Origin: CAVQCA01 sp963763115
GTDB lineage: Bacteria > Pseudomonadota > Gammaproteobacteria > UBA9214
Assembly (NCBI GenBank): GCA_963763115.1
Contig: CAVXNM010000012.1
Location: 28,089-92,088, forward strand
DNA: 64,000 nt
Reading direction: 5' to 3'
Notes under the pieces: model-generated
Databases searched by the model: none
What the model was told of the DNA's origin: nothing
What the model saw: the letters and a program-made list of their open reading frames with translations, nothing else
Translations under genes and position numbers: made by a program
In this document: positions 35,054-45,125 of the stretch, one piece after another
How the letters are laid out: every line of letters begins with the position of its first letter
Numbering within the stretch: the first letter of the stretch is position 1

Positions 35054-37393
35054 GTGGTCTCAGCTAGCTTAAGGCGAACAATCGCCGAGCTTAACGCGGT
35101 CGTCCTCCCGGCCTTGCTTATGCTGATCCAGCTGCAGGGGCCGGCTTTTGTGAGGGCCGCGGATGCCGCCGGGCGCGTCAGCGATGTGGCGCCCAACGCT
35201 GAGTTTCGGTCCCATAAGGGAGTACAGCCAGCGGCTGGTGTTGTGGATCCCGGGGTGGGCTGGCTTGCCGGTGCCCGTCGCCACATCACCCTGCGCGAGT
35301 ATCACGCCAGCGTGAACGCAAGGGGTCTGCAGGCACCCAGTCGCCGCCATGCGTTTCGTACCTACTTCGAGCCGACGGGCATCCGTGTCGTAGACCGCGT
35401 TGCCGAAGGCAGTCCGCAGCTGCTCGCCTTGCGACTCGAGCAAATGGGGCGGGCGAATTCTCTTGCGCCCGTCGTGGCCGGCAAGGTTGCAAACCACGGT
35501 GCCAGGGTCGAGATTCATCGTGGATCTATCCTTGAGTGGTACGTGAACAGTCCCGCGGGCATCGAGCAGGGATTCACGCTGTCGAAACGCACCGAAGGCG
35601 AAGGCCCCCTGGTGCTCGATCTCTCGCTCGAAGGTGCCGATGCGTCGTTGAGTGGAGAAACAGTGCGAATTGCGACGGCGACAGGGCGCAAGCTCGCCTA
35701 CGGACTGCTGAAGGCAGTCGATGCTGTGGGAGCTCCGCTGCCGGTGGAGCTGTCGGTGCCATCCGCTCACCGCTTACAGCTCCGGGTGGACGATAAGAGC
35801 GCCGTCTATCCCATCGTGATTGATCCATTGCTAAGGGCTGACGCGGACACACTGCTCGAGTCCGATCAGGCCAAGTCACTTTTTGGCTTCTCCGTCGCCG
35901 GTGCGGGCGACGTCAACGGCGATGGCTACGCCGACGTCATCATCGGCGCCTGGCGGTACGACGCGGGCGAGACCGACGAAGGCGCAGCCTTCATCTTCTA
36001 CGGCAGCGCCACCGGCATTGCCGACGCCACCCCCGCCACCGCGCATACCCGGCTCGAATCCGACCAGGCGGGTGCCGAGATGGGGGAAAACGTGGCCGGT
36101 GCGGGCGACGTCAACGGCGACGGCTACGACGACGTCATCGTCGGTGCCTGGCATTATGACGCGGGCGAGACCGACGAAGGCGCGGCCTTCATCTTCCTCG
36201 GCAGCGCGGCAGGCATCGCCAACGGCACTCCCGCCACGGCCCAGACCCGGCTCGAGGGTGACCTGGCAGGCGCCGAGTTCGGCGTCAATGTTGGCGGTGC
36301 GGGCGACGTCAACGGTGACGGCTACGCCGACGTCATCGTCGGAGCCTGGCACTATGCCGACCAAGGCGCGGCCTTCGTGTTCCACGGCAGTGCCACAGGC
36401 ATCGCCAACGGCACTCCCGCCACGGCCCAGACCCGGCTGGTAAGTGAGCAGGCAGGTGCTCAGATGGGCATCTCGGTGGACGGCGCGGGCGACGTCAACG
36501 GTGACGGCTACGCCGATGTCGTCGTTGGGGCTGACCACTTTGACGCGGGCGAGAGCGACGAGGGGGAAGCCTTCGTGTTCATGGGCAGTGCGTCCGGCAT
36601 CGCAGACGCAAACCCCGCCACGGCCCATGCCCGGCTCGAAAGCAATCAGTCGGGGGCCTGGATGGGGGTCAATGTGAGTGGCGCGGGCGACGTCAACGGT
36701 GACGGCTACGCCGATGTGATCGTAGGGGCTCGACTCTACAACACGGGCAAGACCGACGAAGGCGTGGCCTTGGTGTTTCAAGGCAGCGCATCCGGCATAG
36801 CCGATGGCACCCCTGCCACGGCCCAGACCCGAATCATAGGCGACCAGGCGGGCGCCTGGATGGGCTACTCGGTGGATGGCGCGGGCGACGTCAATGGCGA
36901 CGGCTACGCTGATGTCATCGTCGGGGCCGGTCGTTACGACACCGATGCGTCGTTGCTGGGATGGGGGCGGCACCTTCTGACTGATAAGTCGGACGAGGGC
37001 GCTGCGTTCCTGTTTCTGGGCAGTGCAACCGGTATTGCGGATGCCAGCCCCGCCAGCGCCTATGCCAAATTCGAGAGCGATCAGGTGGGTGCCTATATGG
37101 GCACTGCGGTGTCCGGGGCCGGCGACGTCAATGGCGACGGGTTTGACGACGTCGTCGTCGGAGCCTACTTTTACGATTGCGGCCAGAAAAACGAGGGGGC
37201 CGCCTTTGTATTTCTGGGCGGCGAATTGACCGCTTCAGGCAGGACAGGGCCAAAGACCGGATCGCCTCGCGATAGCTGCAGACCCCTTCCTTTGGAGTTC
37301 TCCTTTAAAAAGGTCGCCGCCGCGCTCATTGTTCTCGTCGGTGGTGCGGGTCTTCTCGTATTCCTTATACGGCGTCGGGGAATTTCGAGTTAG
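35054..37393 (+). CDS. FG-GAP (integrin alpha-like) repeat surface protein
   Basis: About 779 residues. An N-terminal hydrophobic segment (AVVLPALLMLIQLQGPAFVRA) acts as a signal peptide, residues 40-260 are a unique domain, and seven FG-GAP repeats follow. Each is centred on GAGDVNGDGYADVIVGA, which carries a DxNxDG calcium-binding loop; the repeats start near 35903, 36101, 36300, 36485, 36683, 36881 and 37119. The C-terminus is one membrane helix followed by RRRG, so the propeller is probably displayed outside the cytoplasmic membrane. The start is uncertain (GTG at 35054). An ATG at 35040 is in another frame and stops after ten codons. It is much more G/C-rich than the genes to its left. 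Confidence 0.85.
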   Translation: MVSASLRRTIAELNAVVLPALLMLIQLQGPAFVRAADAAGRVSDVAPNAEFRSHKGVQPAAGVVDPGVGWLAGARRHITLREYHASVNARGLQAPSRRHAFRTYFEPTGIRVVDRVAEGSPQLLALRLEQMGRANSLAPVVAGKVANHGARVEIHRGSILEWYVNSPAGIEQGFTLSKRTEGEGPLVLDLSLEGADASLSGETVRIATATGRKLAYGLLKAVDAVGAPLPVELSVPSAHRLQLRVDDKSAVYPIVIDPLLRADADTLLESDQAKSLFGFSVAGAGDVNGDGYADVIIGAWRYDAGETDEGAAFIFYGSATGIADATPATAHTRLESDQAGAEMGENVAGAGDVNGDGYDDVIVGAWHYDAGETDEGAAFIFLGSAAGIANGTPATAQTRLEGDLAGAEFGVNVGGAGDVNGDGYADVIVGAWHYADQGAAFVFHGSATGIANGTPATAQTRLVSEQAGAQMGISVDGAGDVNGDGYADVVVGADHFDAGESDEGEAFVFMGSASGIADANPATAHARLESNQSGAWMGVNVSGAGDVNGDGYADVIVGARLYNTGKTDEGVALVFQGSASGIADGTPATAQTRIIGDQAGAWMGYSVDGAGDVNGDGYADVIVGAGRYDTDASLLGWGRHLLTDKSDEGAAFLFLGSATGIADASPASAYAKFESDQVGAYMGTAVSGAGDVNGDGFDDVVVGAYFYDCGQKNEGAAFVFLGGELTASGRTGPKTGSPRDSCRPLPLEFSFKKVAAALIVLVGGAGLLVFLIRRRGISS

Positions 37394-37536
37394 CCTTCAT
37401 CTTGACTGTGCGCCAGTCTCCGTTTTGAGGGTGTGTATCTTGCCCGCATTTCTCGCCGGGCGGTGTTTTGTGCTATGCCGAGCGCCGATCCCGGTCGGCG
37501 CAGTGTGTGCGCCTCGAGGAAATTTCATAAATATCC

Positions 37537-38311
37537 ATGAACGCGGATCGTAAAGGTAAAAGGTCCGGCTGGCTGAAGTGGCCTGTACGTGCCGTGGTGC
37601 TGGTGGCGGTGTTGCTGCTCGGGCCGTTGGGCGTCCTGGCGTTCGGTAACCTGGATCTGGACACCCCCTGGCGCGAGGCCAGCCGCGCCAGCAGCGGGCA
37701 GGCGCCAAATCCCCGGCAGGAACCGGCCGCGCTCGTGATGGTGTACGGCGCGCGCGCACGGTTGGCGCGGCGCGTCCGCTATCCACAGCTGGATCGCCAC
37801 CAAGCGGCTGGATGACGCGCAATACACGGTTTTTCAGGCGACTGCATGGGGCCAACCGGCGGTGGTGGCACAGCGTGGCCCAGCCGACCTGCTGTGGTAC
37901 GGTGCACAACCCGAGCTGTTGCTGGAACGCCGCGGACCGGGCGTCGATGCACTCATCGACTGCATCGAGGCTGCGGCGGCGGTGTACCCCTACGCAAACG
38001 AATATCGGGTATGGCCTAGTCCCAACAGCAACACCTTTACCGCATTCGTGGCGTGGCGGGTACCCGAGCTGGGTCTTGATTTGCCTCCCACCGCAATCGG
38101 CAAGGATTACTTGCCGGACGGGCAGGTTGTCGACCGCATGCCCAGCGGCACCGGCTGGCAGGTCTCTGTATACGGGTTGTTGGGGATCGGCCTGGCCCGG
38201 GAGGAGGGGATCGAGCTGAACATTCTCGGTCTGGCCGCAGGCTTCGATTTCAATGATCGCGTCTTGCGCCTGCCCGGCATCGGCTGGCTCAGCATGTTAC
38301 CTCGCGGATAG
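37537..38311 (+). pseudogene. DUF3750 family protein, one-base frameshift
   Basis: Two adjacent frames together give a full-length DUF3750 protein. The first (from 37537) has a basic N-terminus, a membrane helix (AVVLVAVLLLGPLGVLAF) and DTPWREASRASSGQAPNP. The second continues AIHSWIATKRLDDAQYTVFQATAWG, PELLLERRGPGVDALID and WPSPNSNTFTAFVAWRVPELGLDLPPTAIGKDYL. The frames join if one T is removed at 37762-37763 (GGTTGG), giving ARWRGASAIHSW. This may be a real mutation or a sequencing error. The function of the family is unknown; a periplasmic, membrane-anchored location is likely. Confidence 0.8.
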
Positions 38312-38579
38312 CTCCCAGCCGGGAGCTGGCCGCAAGCGCAAGCGACGTGGACGGGCTGTGCTGCCGCGTTGTTTTTCGGATGCCGGTTAACGTCTTGAAA
38401 TCGCTTACCGCCGCCTCGGTGACTTTGCCGGTATTCAGAAGCACCCGGCCACGGCTCGATGTGAAAGAAAAAACCCGTTTGCTCTGAAAAGACGGGAACG
38501 TCACATGAATGCCAGAGGGTTACGTCGGCATTCAGGCCCCGGGTTGCCTTGGATCGTTCACGCCGTGTGAACTGCCGGC

Positions 38580-40607
38580 TTACCTCCCGCCATGCCTGAC
38601 CGCATCGCTTTCAGTATCTGTGTGATTGGCTGAGCTTCCCAGTTGAAATTCTTTAAGGTTGCTCAATCCGTCTCCATCCTTGTCGAGACTTGCATCCGCC
38701 GGGTCCAGAGGATCCAGCTGGTTTTCGACCTCGTATTCGTCAGGCATGCCGTCGTTGTCATCATCATCATCGCAAAGGTTGCCCGCGCTATCACCGTCAG
38801 TATTCAGCTGGCTGCCGACGGCATCGCCGGGAATGAGGGGGCCGTTCGGGACCAGTTTGCAATTGTCCTTGTAATCAGGGATTCCGTCGGCGTCTGTGTC
38901 CAGCGGGTACAAGTCAGGAATTCTCTCGCTTCGATAGACCTGTAGTCGGGCATGGGGGCCAGGATCATAGACCAGCATGTCGAATACCTTTTTTGCCGGT
39001 GTATCGTGCGTTACTTCAATAATCCGTGTAGAAGACCTCGCCCAGGCCCAGATCGGAATTGCGTTCGCCGCCGGTAAAACTGGTTCCGCCAAATGTGATC
39101 AAAACGTTACCGGTTGTTTTCATCCAGTTCGCGTCGCCAATCCATCCTGCATACAAGGGCTTCGCCATATTCTTTCCATACTCCCAGACTTGCCGTATTT
39201 CCATGTTCTGCTCGTCAATCGCGTATTCGACGGCGCGGCTGTAGTTCTTGCTGTCCGGTGTCGTGGTAGTGCCATCGAAAGGGCTGGCCCTGAAGTTGCC
39301 ATTGTCGAAAAGCAGAATTGTTCCCGAGGGAGTAATGGTCGGGGAATGTTGGTGATATTGCCACTCGAAGGGTTCGCCAATCGGAGTGAGAAGGAATGGT
39401 TGAAATTTCGATGACCAGTTGGCGTGTGGTCCCAGAATCCATTTCAAATCACCCGTCGATCGGGAAAATTTTACCAGTGCGTCCTGTTGCCGGAGCGATA
39501 TAATGATCGAATCGTCACGCGGATCGTTAATAACGGCATTCACATGTGCCCAGTCATAACCAAGGGAGCCTACGGGTCGCTTTGTGAGTGAGTTATATCC
39601 GATCCGGGTTGTATCGAGCATTTTACCAGAGGCCAGATGTGCAGAAGCTTTCCTTCCCGGTCGAATTCGACTATCGGGTTATCTTCCACCTTGGCAGGTT
39701 TTCTTTCAGCATTCGGATCAGTATAAGAAGTAGGGAAGTCCTTAATGACCGCCTGTTGTATTGTAATGCTGAGATACGTCTGGTCGGTTAGTCGGATACA
39801 TGTCATGTGTAAGGCCGGTTCCCGGGTCATCCAGTGTGATACGTCGTATTTCATTGCCCAGCATATCCACATTAATAACGTCCGATTCAATCCGGTATAA
39901 TATTGTTCCATCTTCCAGTTGGTAGTTGGTTTCAGCCCCCAGCGGCGAATACCAGACGACATCACCTGTAGCATCGACTATGATTGTGTAGGTGGGAGCA
40001 GTACTGGATCCGCATTCTATTACCCAGTTTATTGCCTGACACATCCAGTCCGGTAACTTCTGCTCGTTAGCCCAGTGCCGAATCCCGCAAGGGTAATTTC
40101 CCTGTTACCGCCTGCTCGAATAAATCTGGCCATCATGGTATATCCGGGTTCCATGAGGGCAGGCTTGCTGACGAGGACCTTGATATCAGGAAAGTCATCA
40201 GGCAGCGGATCCGTCACGGCTTTCAAAGCTGGTGCCAGAGTCATCTGCTGGTTGTTCTGATCCGTAAGTCTTACATCGATCGTATATGTTTTATCCGGTT
40301 TAAGTCCAAGAAGCGGGAGCGAAAAATCCGTCTTGAATTCAGCGAATTCGATAGTTCGGCTTTCCTTCCCGTCGCTTACCTTAAGGGTAACCCGTGCAGG
40401 CAGGTCTGTATTGAGGTGAATAACACCCGCAAGAGGCGTATTTCCATTGGGATTCAGGGTCAAAGTCGGACCGGATGTAACTGTAACGGAACATGCCGAT
40501 GAACTGCCCAGTAACAGGATCAGGTAACTTGCTATGAACAGGAGAGTCTTTACAATCGATGAACGGGATCGTAATTTACCGTTAGAATGATAATGACTGT
40601 TTAACAT
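38580..40607 (-). pseudogene. Arylsulfate sulfotransferase (ASST)-like gene with thrombospondin-3 repeats, several frameshifts
   Basis: Five overlapping pieces in alternating frames make one protein. The N-terminus is a lipoprotein signal (LILLLGSSSAC) and an Ig-like domain. The propeller pieces follow, with GLTHDMYP and DWAHVNAVINDPRDDSIIISLRQQDALVKF, which hold the two conserved histidines of ASST, and HQHSPTITPSGTILLFDNGNFR. The C-terminus is a calcium-binding thrombospondin-3 region (DTDADGIPDYKDNC, DKDGDGLSNLKEF). Single-base shifts are needed near 40080, 39805 (HDMYP then LTDQTYLS), 39620 (an AAAA run) and 39025. ASST moves sulfate between phenolic compounds in the periplasm. With four shifts it is probably non-functional unless the assembly is poor here. 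Confidence 0.8.
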
Positions 40608-41008
40608 ACGGGAAACCGCCTTCAGGGACTGGGTGCCGACGAGCATACTGCGAGCTTATGACAAAGGGCTATAAGAGTTAGCAAAAACCAAATCGAAGAA
40701 AGTATAGCTGACATGCTTGTTTGATTGAAAGGCATTAATCGGCGTGTACACAGGTGGCATATTACCTGATGTCATCAGTATTCGATCGTATTGTTGATAA
40801 TGCGTTTGCACTGACCGGAGTGTGAGCCTTGTGGATGGATAGTGACAAGCGGCGGGAACTATGGCCGTACTGAAATTGAATACGTGCACGCAAGAATCTT
40901 CGATCGTACCCGAGTAAATGAAACAGCGATGAAAGATGCAATACTCAGTGTGATACGGCCTGTCATCTTTGGCATGTCGTGTCATGCGTGTTCAAAGTGT
41001 GCTGGAAT
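40608..41008. other. Intergenic region, no gene seen
   Basis: About 400 bp between the broken arylsulfotransferase gene (minus) and the EEP lipoprotein gene (plus). A 109-codon minus-strand frame here has a composition unlike a protein and is rejected. Promoters for both flanking genes are expected. Confidence 0.4.
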
Positions 41009-41968
41009 ATGAGACATTCCTTGCTCCTGCTGCTGATTCTGATGGCAGCTATTTGCGCATGTACGAACCAGGTGCATGTGGCGGATAGCATTAAGCGGCC
41101 CGGCACAGACTCAGCAAATGTACAGCAATGGACGGATCTCGAGTCCGTGGCCGATCGTACGAGTCTCAGAGTAATGACCTTCAATATCCGCTGGCAGGGG
41201 AATGGCGTTGATGGGGAATTTATTGAATCGGGGTTCGCATATCGCAAGCCGCTGGTCCTCGATGTGCTCACGAAGTTTGGTGCCGATATAATCAGCCTGC
41301 AGGAGGCATCGATTGAACAGCGCGCAGCACTTGCTACAGGACTGCCCGGGTTCGGCATGTTTCCATTGCCTGTCGAGGTCGGTGATGAGTGCATCCTCTA
41401 CCGACTGGACCGCTTCGAACTCAGTGACAGTGGACACGAAGCCTTGCGCCGGGAACCCGAAATAGCCGGAACGAATATCGGGGTGCGCGACTTTGTGTGG
41501 GTTTATTTGGTGGATCGAATCAGCGGTAAACGGTTCTACGTCCTTAACCTGCACGCGGATCATCGATCATCCGAACGTGGACGCCAGCTGGACGGGGTAC
41601 TGATAGGTGAATGGATAAGGAAGCGTGAGTTTGCTGATCCGGTGATACTGACTGGAGACTTCAACGGCAAGCCGGACCAGCCCAGATATTTATATCTGAC
41701 GGGACAGCGGGCCTATGCTGGCGAGGACGGAGCAACTGTCAGCATGCCCATGCCCATGCTGGATACCTTTACGGTGGCAAATCCGCATGCACGGTATACC
41801 GGTACCAGCAATGCCGGTTACAGGGGTGATAAAAACAGAGACCAGATCGATTATATATTTGTTCCCCGCGGAACGACAGTGATTGACTCAGGCATCATTT
41901 ACTATCATGTCGATGGTGCCTATCCATCGGACCATTTCCCTCTGTTTTCCGAGTTCGAGCTGGAATAA
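41009..41968 (+). CDS. Endonuclease/exonuclease/phosphatase family lipoprotein
   Basis: About 319 residues from MRHSLLLLLILMAAICACTNQ, whose cysteine at 18 is a likely lipid-attachment site, so the enzyme is probably on the periplasmic face of a membrane. EEP motifs are LRVMTFNIRWQG, IISLQEASIEQR (metal glutamate), RFYVLNLHADHRS, VILTGDFNGKP, RDQIDYIFVP and PSDHFPLFSEF. This set is usual for secreted nuclease or sphingomyelinase/phosphodiesterase-type EEP proteins. It differs from the EEP gene at 2187-2894, which has no signal. An upstream in-frame start (40979) would destroy the signal peptide, so the ATG at 41009 is preferred. Confidence 0.87.
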   Translation: MRHSLLLLLILMAAICACTNQVHVADSIKRPGTDSANVQQWTDLESVADRTSLRVMTFNIRWQGNGVDGEFIESGFAYRKPLVLDVLTKFGADIISLQEASIEQRAALATGLPGFGMFPLPVEVGDECILYRLDRFELSDSGHEALRREPEIAGTNIGVRDFVWVYLVDRISGKRFYVLNLHADHRSSERGRQLDGVLIGEWIRKREFADPVILTGDFNGKPDQPRYLYLTGQRAYAGEDGATVSMPMPMLDTFTVANPHARYTGTSNAGYRGDKNRDQIDYIFVPRGTTVIDSGIIYYHVDGAYPSDHFPLFSEFELE

Positions 41969-42218
41969 ATTACCATTCTCTGTCATTCCGCGTCTGTGCG
42001 GGAAGATTCCGTTAGCGCAGTTCTTGCCCCCCAGGCAGTGCAGGCCGGGAATCCCGACAAAAACAGCGCCTCATGGCCGAGACCTGGATCGGGTCGGTAA
42101 ATTTGATTACTCAAAGTCAACCGGGAACCGGGTACACGGATGCCCCAACAGGCCGGGCGCAGTGAGCTCTATTTCCAGGTTCCGTCCGGTACACTGTCTG
42201 TGTGGCGGGCTGGCAGCG

Positions 42219-43049
42219 CTAGTTTACGAAGAATGCTATCTGAATGGCCAGGTCAGATTTGTCGAAGCGTGACCAGTATGGCGCTATCTCGCAGGATACA
42301 GCAGACTGATCTGTGATGTAGGGGACCATGGAGACAGGAATGCCGGCATCACTGAACAGGCCGATGATCTCCGAGGGACGCTTGAGGTTAAGCAGCGCAT
42401 CATGTTCGAAGTAATCTGCCGGGTCCAGCCGGTAAATCTCGCGAAACGGGTCGTCGGGTGGGCTCACGTGGTCGGTGAAATTGACTACATGGTACTGCCG
42501 TGTAGATGCATGAGACATCTGCCGGATCAGAGCCACGGCACTATTGATATTACCGATATGCTGCAGGACGCCATTGGAAAATACGACATCCACCGGATCA
42601 CCGGCATGGGTGTAGTCCTCAATCGCGACAGCGGTAATCCGAATCCTGGATCGCACCCTGTCGGCAAATTCGTCGAAGCTCAAGCCGCAATCGAACAGGG
42701 CATCGAGTTGCTGGTAGAAGGGCAGAAAAAAGCGCGTCCAAACCACGTCCGATTCCAGCACATCCGGTTGATAACGGGGCTCGACGCACTCGTACTCAGT
42801 AGCGCCGAGGTAGACCGCGATCGGCCCTATGCCCAATAGAGGTCCGCAGCCAATCTCCAGAAAACGCTTCCCGTCGAAGTCGAGGGGACTCCAGGTGCTT
42901 TTCGCCTGAAGGACGCGATCATAGCGTAGTAAACGATCTATCACCCTTCGTGCATCCATGTGAAATGATTGTGCAAGTATGGTTTGCAGGTCGTACCGGA
43001 AGTCTTCCTCTCCCGGCTGCAACCGGTTGTGGTCTGGTCGATTACCCAT
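42219..43049 (-). CDS. Class I SAM-dependent methyltransferase
   Basis: 276 residues. Motif I is KRFLEIGCGPLLGIGPIAVYLG at about 60-82, with the acidic end of the second strand in YECVEPRY, and DVVFSNGVLQHIGNINSAVALIRQM at about 152-176 is the motif IV/post-IV region common to Methyltransf_11/25 proteins. The C-terminal third (FREIYRLDPADYFEHDALLNL, PSEIIGLFSDAGIPVSMVPY) resembles sugar or small-molecule methyltransferases. Whether it belongs with the ABC/nucleotidyltransferase copy 2 (277 bp upstream on the map, same strand) is uncertain. The substrate is unknown. Confidence 0.82.
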   Translation of the reverse strand: MGNRPDHNRLQPGEEDFRYDLQTILAQSFHMDARRVIDRLLRYDRVLQAKSTWSPLDFDGKRFLEIGCGPLLGIGPIAVYLGATEYECVEPRYQPDVLESDVVWTRFFLPFYQQLDALFDCGLSFDEFADRVRSRIRITAVAIEDYTHAGDPVDVVFSNGVLQHIGNINSAVALIRQMSHASTRQYHVVNFTDHVSPPDDPFREIYRLDPADYFEHDALLNLKRPSEIIGLFSDAGIPVSMVPYITDQSAVSCEIAPYWSRFDKSDLAIQIAFFVN

Positions 43050-43325
43050 CGCGTATGTCCTCGATTGTCATGCGCCGTGTGGCAGGGCATCCTGTCCACA
43101 GCTCGCTTGTATGCCTGTTTTTCTGGCGAACGCACCGGGTAAGTGCGGCCGTCAGTATTCTTCGATTACTCAATTACCACCGGTCGCGAAGAATACAAGA
43201 TCAATTCCCCATAGCCCACGGTCACTGAACAGCCATTCGCATTGTGTTATGTGCTGGTTGCTGGAAAGTATCGCTGATATCGACTGTTCGTGCCTGGTTG
43301 TTTCCCCGCATTACGGGTTGGTACC

Positions 43326-45125
43326 TTAGGCCTGCGCCATGGCGCGGAAGATATCGCAGTCTTTCATGAGTTCTTCGTAACTGCCACTGGCGATAATCCT
43401 GCCATGTTCCAGCACGTATATCACATCACAGTCTTTCACGGTATTCAGTCGATGGGCGATGATAAGCAGCGTTTTTGTACCGGCCAGCTGGCGAACGGAT
43501 TGCCGGATGATGGTTTCGGTTGCACCATCGAGCGCGTTGGTTGCCTCGTCGAAGACGAGCAGTTCGGGTTTGTGATACAAGGCCCGTGCGATGGCAATTC
43601 GCTGGCGCTGGCCACCACTCAGGCGAATGCCACGTTCTCCAACCACCGTATTGAAGCCATCAGGCAGTTCCCCGGTAACGAACTCGTAGATATGAGCCAT
43701 TCGAGCGGCCTCGGTCATGGCGTCGTGATCGATGTCCTCCGGCTTGACCCCGAAGGCGATGTTGCGGGCTACCGTGTCGTCAGTCAGGAAAATTTGCTGC
43801 GGCACGTATCCTGTGTGGATCTGCCAGGCAGGAGCAGTCTGCTCTGTGATCGGTGTCTGATCAATTTTGACCTGGCCGGACTGGGGAATCAGCAAGCCGA
43901 GCATGATATCGGCAACCGTACTCTTGCCGGCCCCGGTGGTGCCGACTAAACCAGTAGAGGTATTTTTGCGAATGGTCAGGGTGAGCCGCTCCACCGCATT
44001 CGTCTCTGCCGCGGGGTAGCGGAACGATACGTCCTGCAATTTGATTGAATCCTTGCAGATGATGGGCTGTTTTCTGATTTCCCTGATCTGTGCGGCAACC
44101 GGGTACTTGTCCGTTAAGGCCAGGTCGTGGGAAATCACGTTGAGGGATTTGCGATTGAACTGCAGGGCAGCCAGGGATTGCGTTATCTGCTGAAACGCCG
44201 GAAGAATCCTGTATGCGGCGACGGCGTACAAAGTGGCCACCGGTATGACTTCCTGCACCGTCTGCTTTACGCCGACGATGTACAGCGTAACCCCGAGAAT
44301 TCCACCGAAAGCAAGTGATTCCATCAGGTGTTTGGGTAGTTGCGCGATAAGACCGCCGGCGATTATCTGTCGGGTGTATTTCCTGAGCGCCTCCGTGAAA
44401 CTGTCGATAAAATATTGCTCACGACCCGTCATGCGGACTTCCTTGATGCCGCTGAGAACTTCGGAAAGTGTTTTGAACCGTAAATGGTTGGCTGCGACAC
44501 GTCGTGCACCGGTTGCCGACAGTCTGTGCCTGAATCCGATATACACCCAGGTATACGCGCCCCCTAACACCACGGTTAATGCTCCCGCCAGGACCGGGTC
44601 ACTCCAGAACAGCAGTGCAAGGATGCAGCCGGCCATAATAGACTGGGTAATAAGCCGTGTCGCCGGCAATATCACGCTATTCACGATCTGGTCCATTTCC
44701 GAGAGCAGGTTTCTTTGCATCTCGGAGGTGTTGCGTGTCAGGAAATATTGATAGGGGTTGTAAATGTATTTTTCCAGCAGTTTATTTGACAGTGACAGCA
44801 GAGTGCCCCATACGAAACGCAGTTGCAGCCACGCCATAAAGGCGGCGAACAGATTTCTGAGCAGATAGATCAGTAGCAGCGTGAAGCCGCATATCAGGAT
44901 GAATTGATGGGCATCATCGATACCCATGAGGATATACAGTCGGCTTAGCCAGCGATTTTCGAAAACCAGATCCGGCTTCGCCAGCAGACCCATAAAGGCG
45001 ACAATGGCGCCAATTCCAACCAGTTCGAGGGCTGTCATCACCAGGGCAGCCAGCACCAGGAAGAGGAATTGCAGGCGTTCCTTTGCGGTTAACAGTGCGT
45101 GTATTTGTTTAGCGATGCCGAACAC
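43326..45125 (-). CDS. ABC exporter, fused permease and ATPase (copy 2)
   Basis: 599 residues, the same length as copy 1 (18922-20721). By my reading about 22 residues differ: 21 lie in residues 1-320 (membrane domain), for example DPVLAGALTVVLGGAYTWVY here against DPVLAGAITMLFGGAYAWVY. Only one (VADIM against VADIV) lies in the ATPase half. Walker A, signature, Walker B and switch motifs are identical. Such a pattern suggests two exporters of similar but not identical substrates, or gene conversion of the ATPase end. The start is 40 bp after the nucleotidyltransferase stop, as in copy 1. Confidence 0.93.
   Translation of the reverse strand: MFGIAKQIHALLTAKERLQFLFLVLAALVMTALELVGIGAIVAFMGLLAKPDLVFENRWLSRLYILMGIDDAHQFILICGFTLLLIYLLRNLFAAFMAWLQLRFVWGTLLSLSNKLLEKYIYNPYQYFLTRNTSEMQRNLLSEMDQIVNSVILPATRLITQSIMAGCILALLFWSDPVLAGALTVVLGGAYTWVYIGFRHRLSATGARRVAANHLRFKTLSEVLSGIKEVRMTGREQYFIDSFTEALRKYTRQIIAGGLIAQLPKHLMESLAFGGILGVTLYIVGVKQTVQEVIPVATLYAVAAYRILPAFQQITQSLAALQFNRKSLNVISHDLALTDKYPVAAQIREIRKQPIICKDSIKLQDVSFRYPAAETNAVERLTLTIRKNTSTGLVGTTGAGKSTVADIMLGLLIPQSGQVKIDQTPITEQTAPAWQIHTGYVPQQIFLTDDTVARNIAFGVKPEDIDHDAMTEAARMAHIYEFVTGELPDGFNTVVGERGIRLSGGQRQRIAIARALYHKPELLVFDEATNALDGATETIIRQSVRQLAGTKTLLIIAHRLNTVKDCDVIYVLEHGRIIASGSYEELMKDCDIFRAMAQA

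Noticed and set aside
35876..36973. 365-codon repetitive minus-strand frame
   Set aside because: Antisense image of the FG-GAP repeats; its repetitiveness comes from the repeats on the coding strand.
35883..37140. Regularly spaced similar DNA units, considered as a CRISPR-like array
   Set aside because: The period is about 198 bp, in frame, and encodes FG-GAP domains; there are no short palindromic repeats or spacers.
38310..38327. Inverted repeat AGCTCCC-AGCC-GGGAGCT as a terminator
   Set aside because: The stem is only 7 bp and is not followed by a T-run; it may act in termination but the evidence is weak.
40656..40985. 109-codon minus-strand frame
   Set aside because: The composition is unlike a protein, there is no ribosome-binding site and it lies between two divergent starts; probably chance.
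42000..42070. Possible dispersed intergenic repeat (inverted CATTCCGCG and CGGGAATCC-like parts)
   Set aside because: Looks like the ends of a REP/MITE-type element, but only one imperfect example is visible in the window, so it cannot be supported as a repeat.
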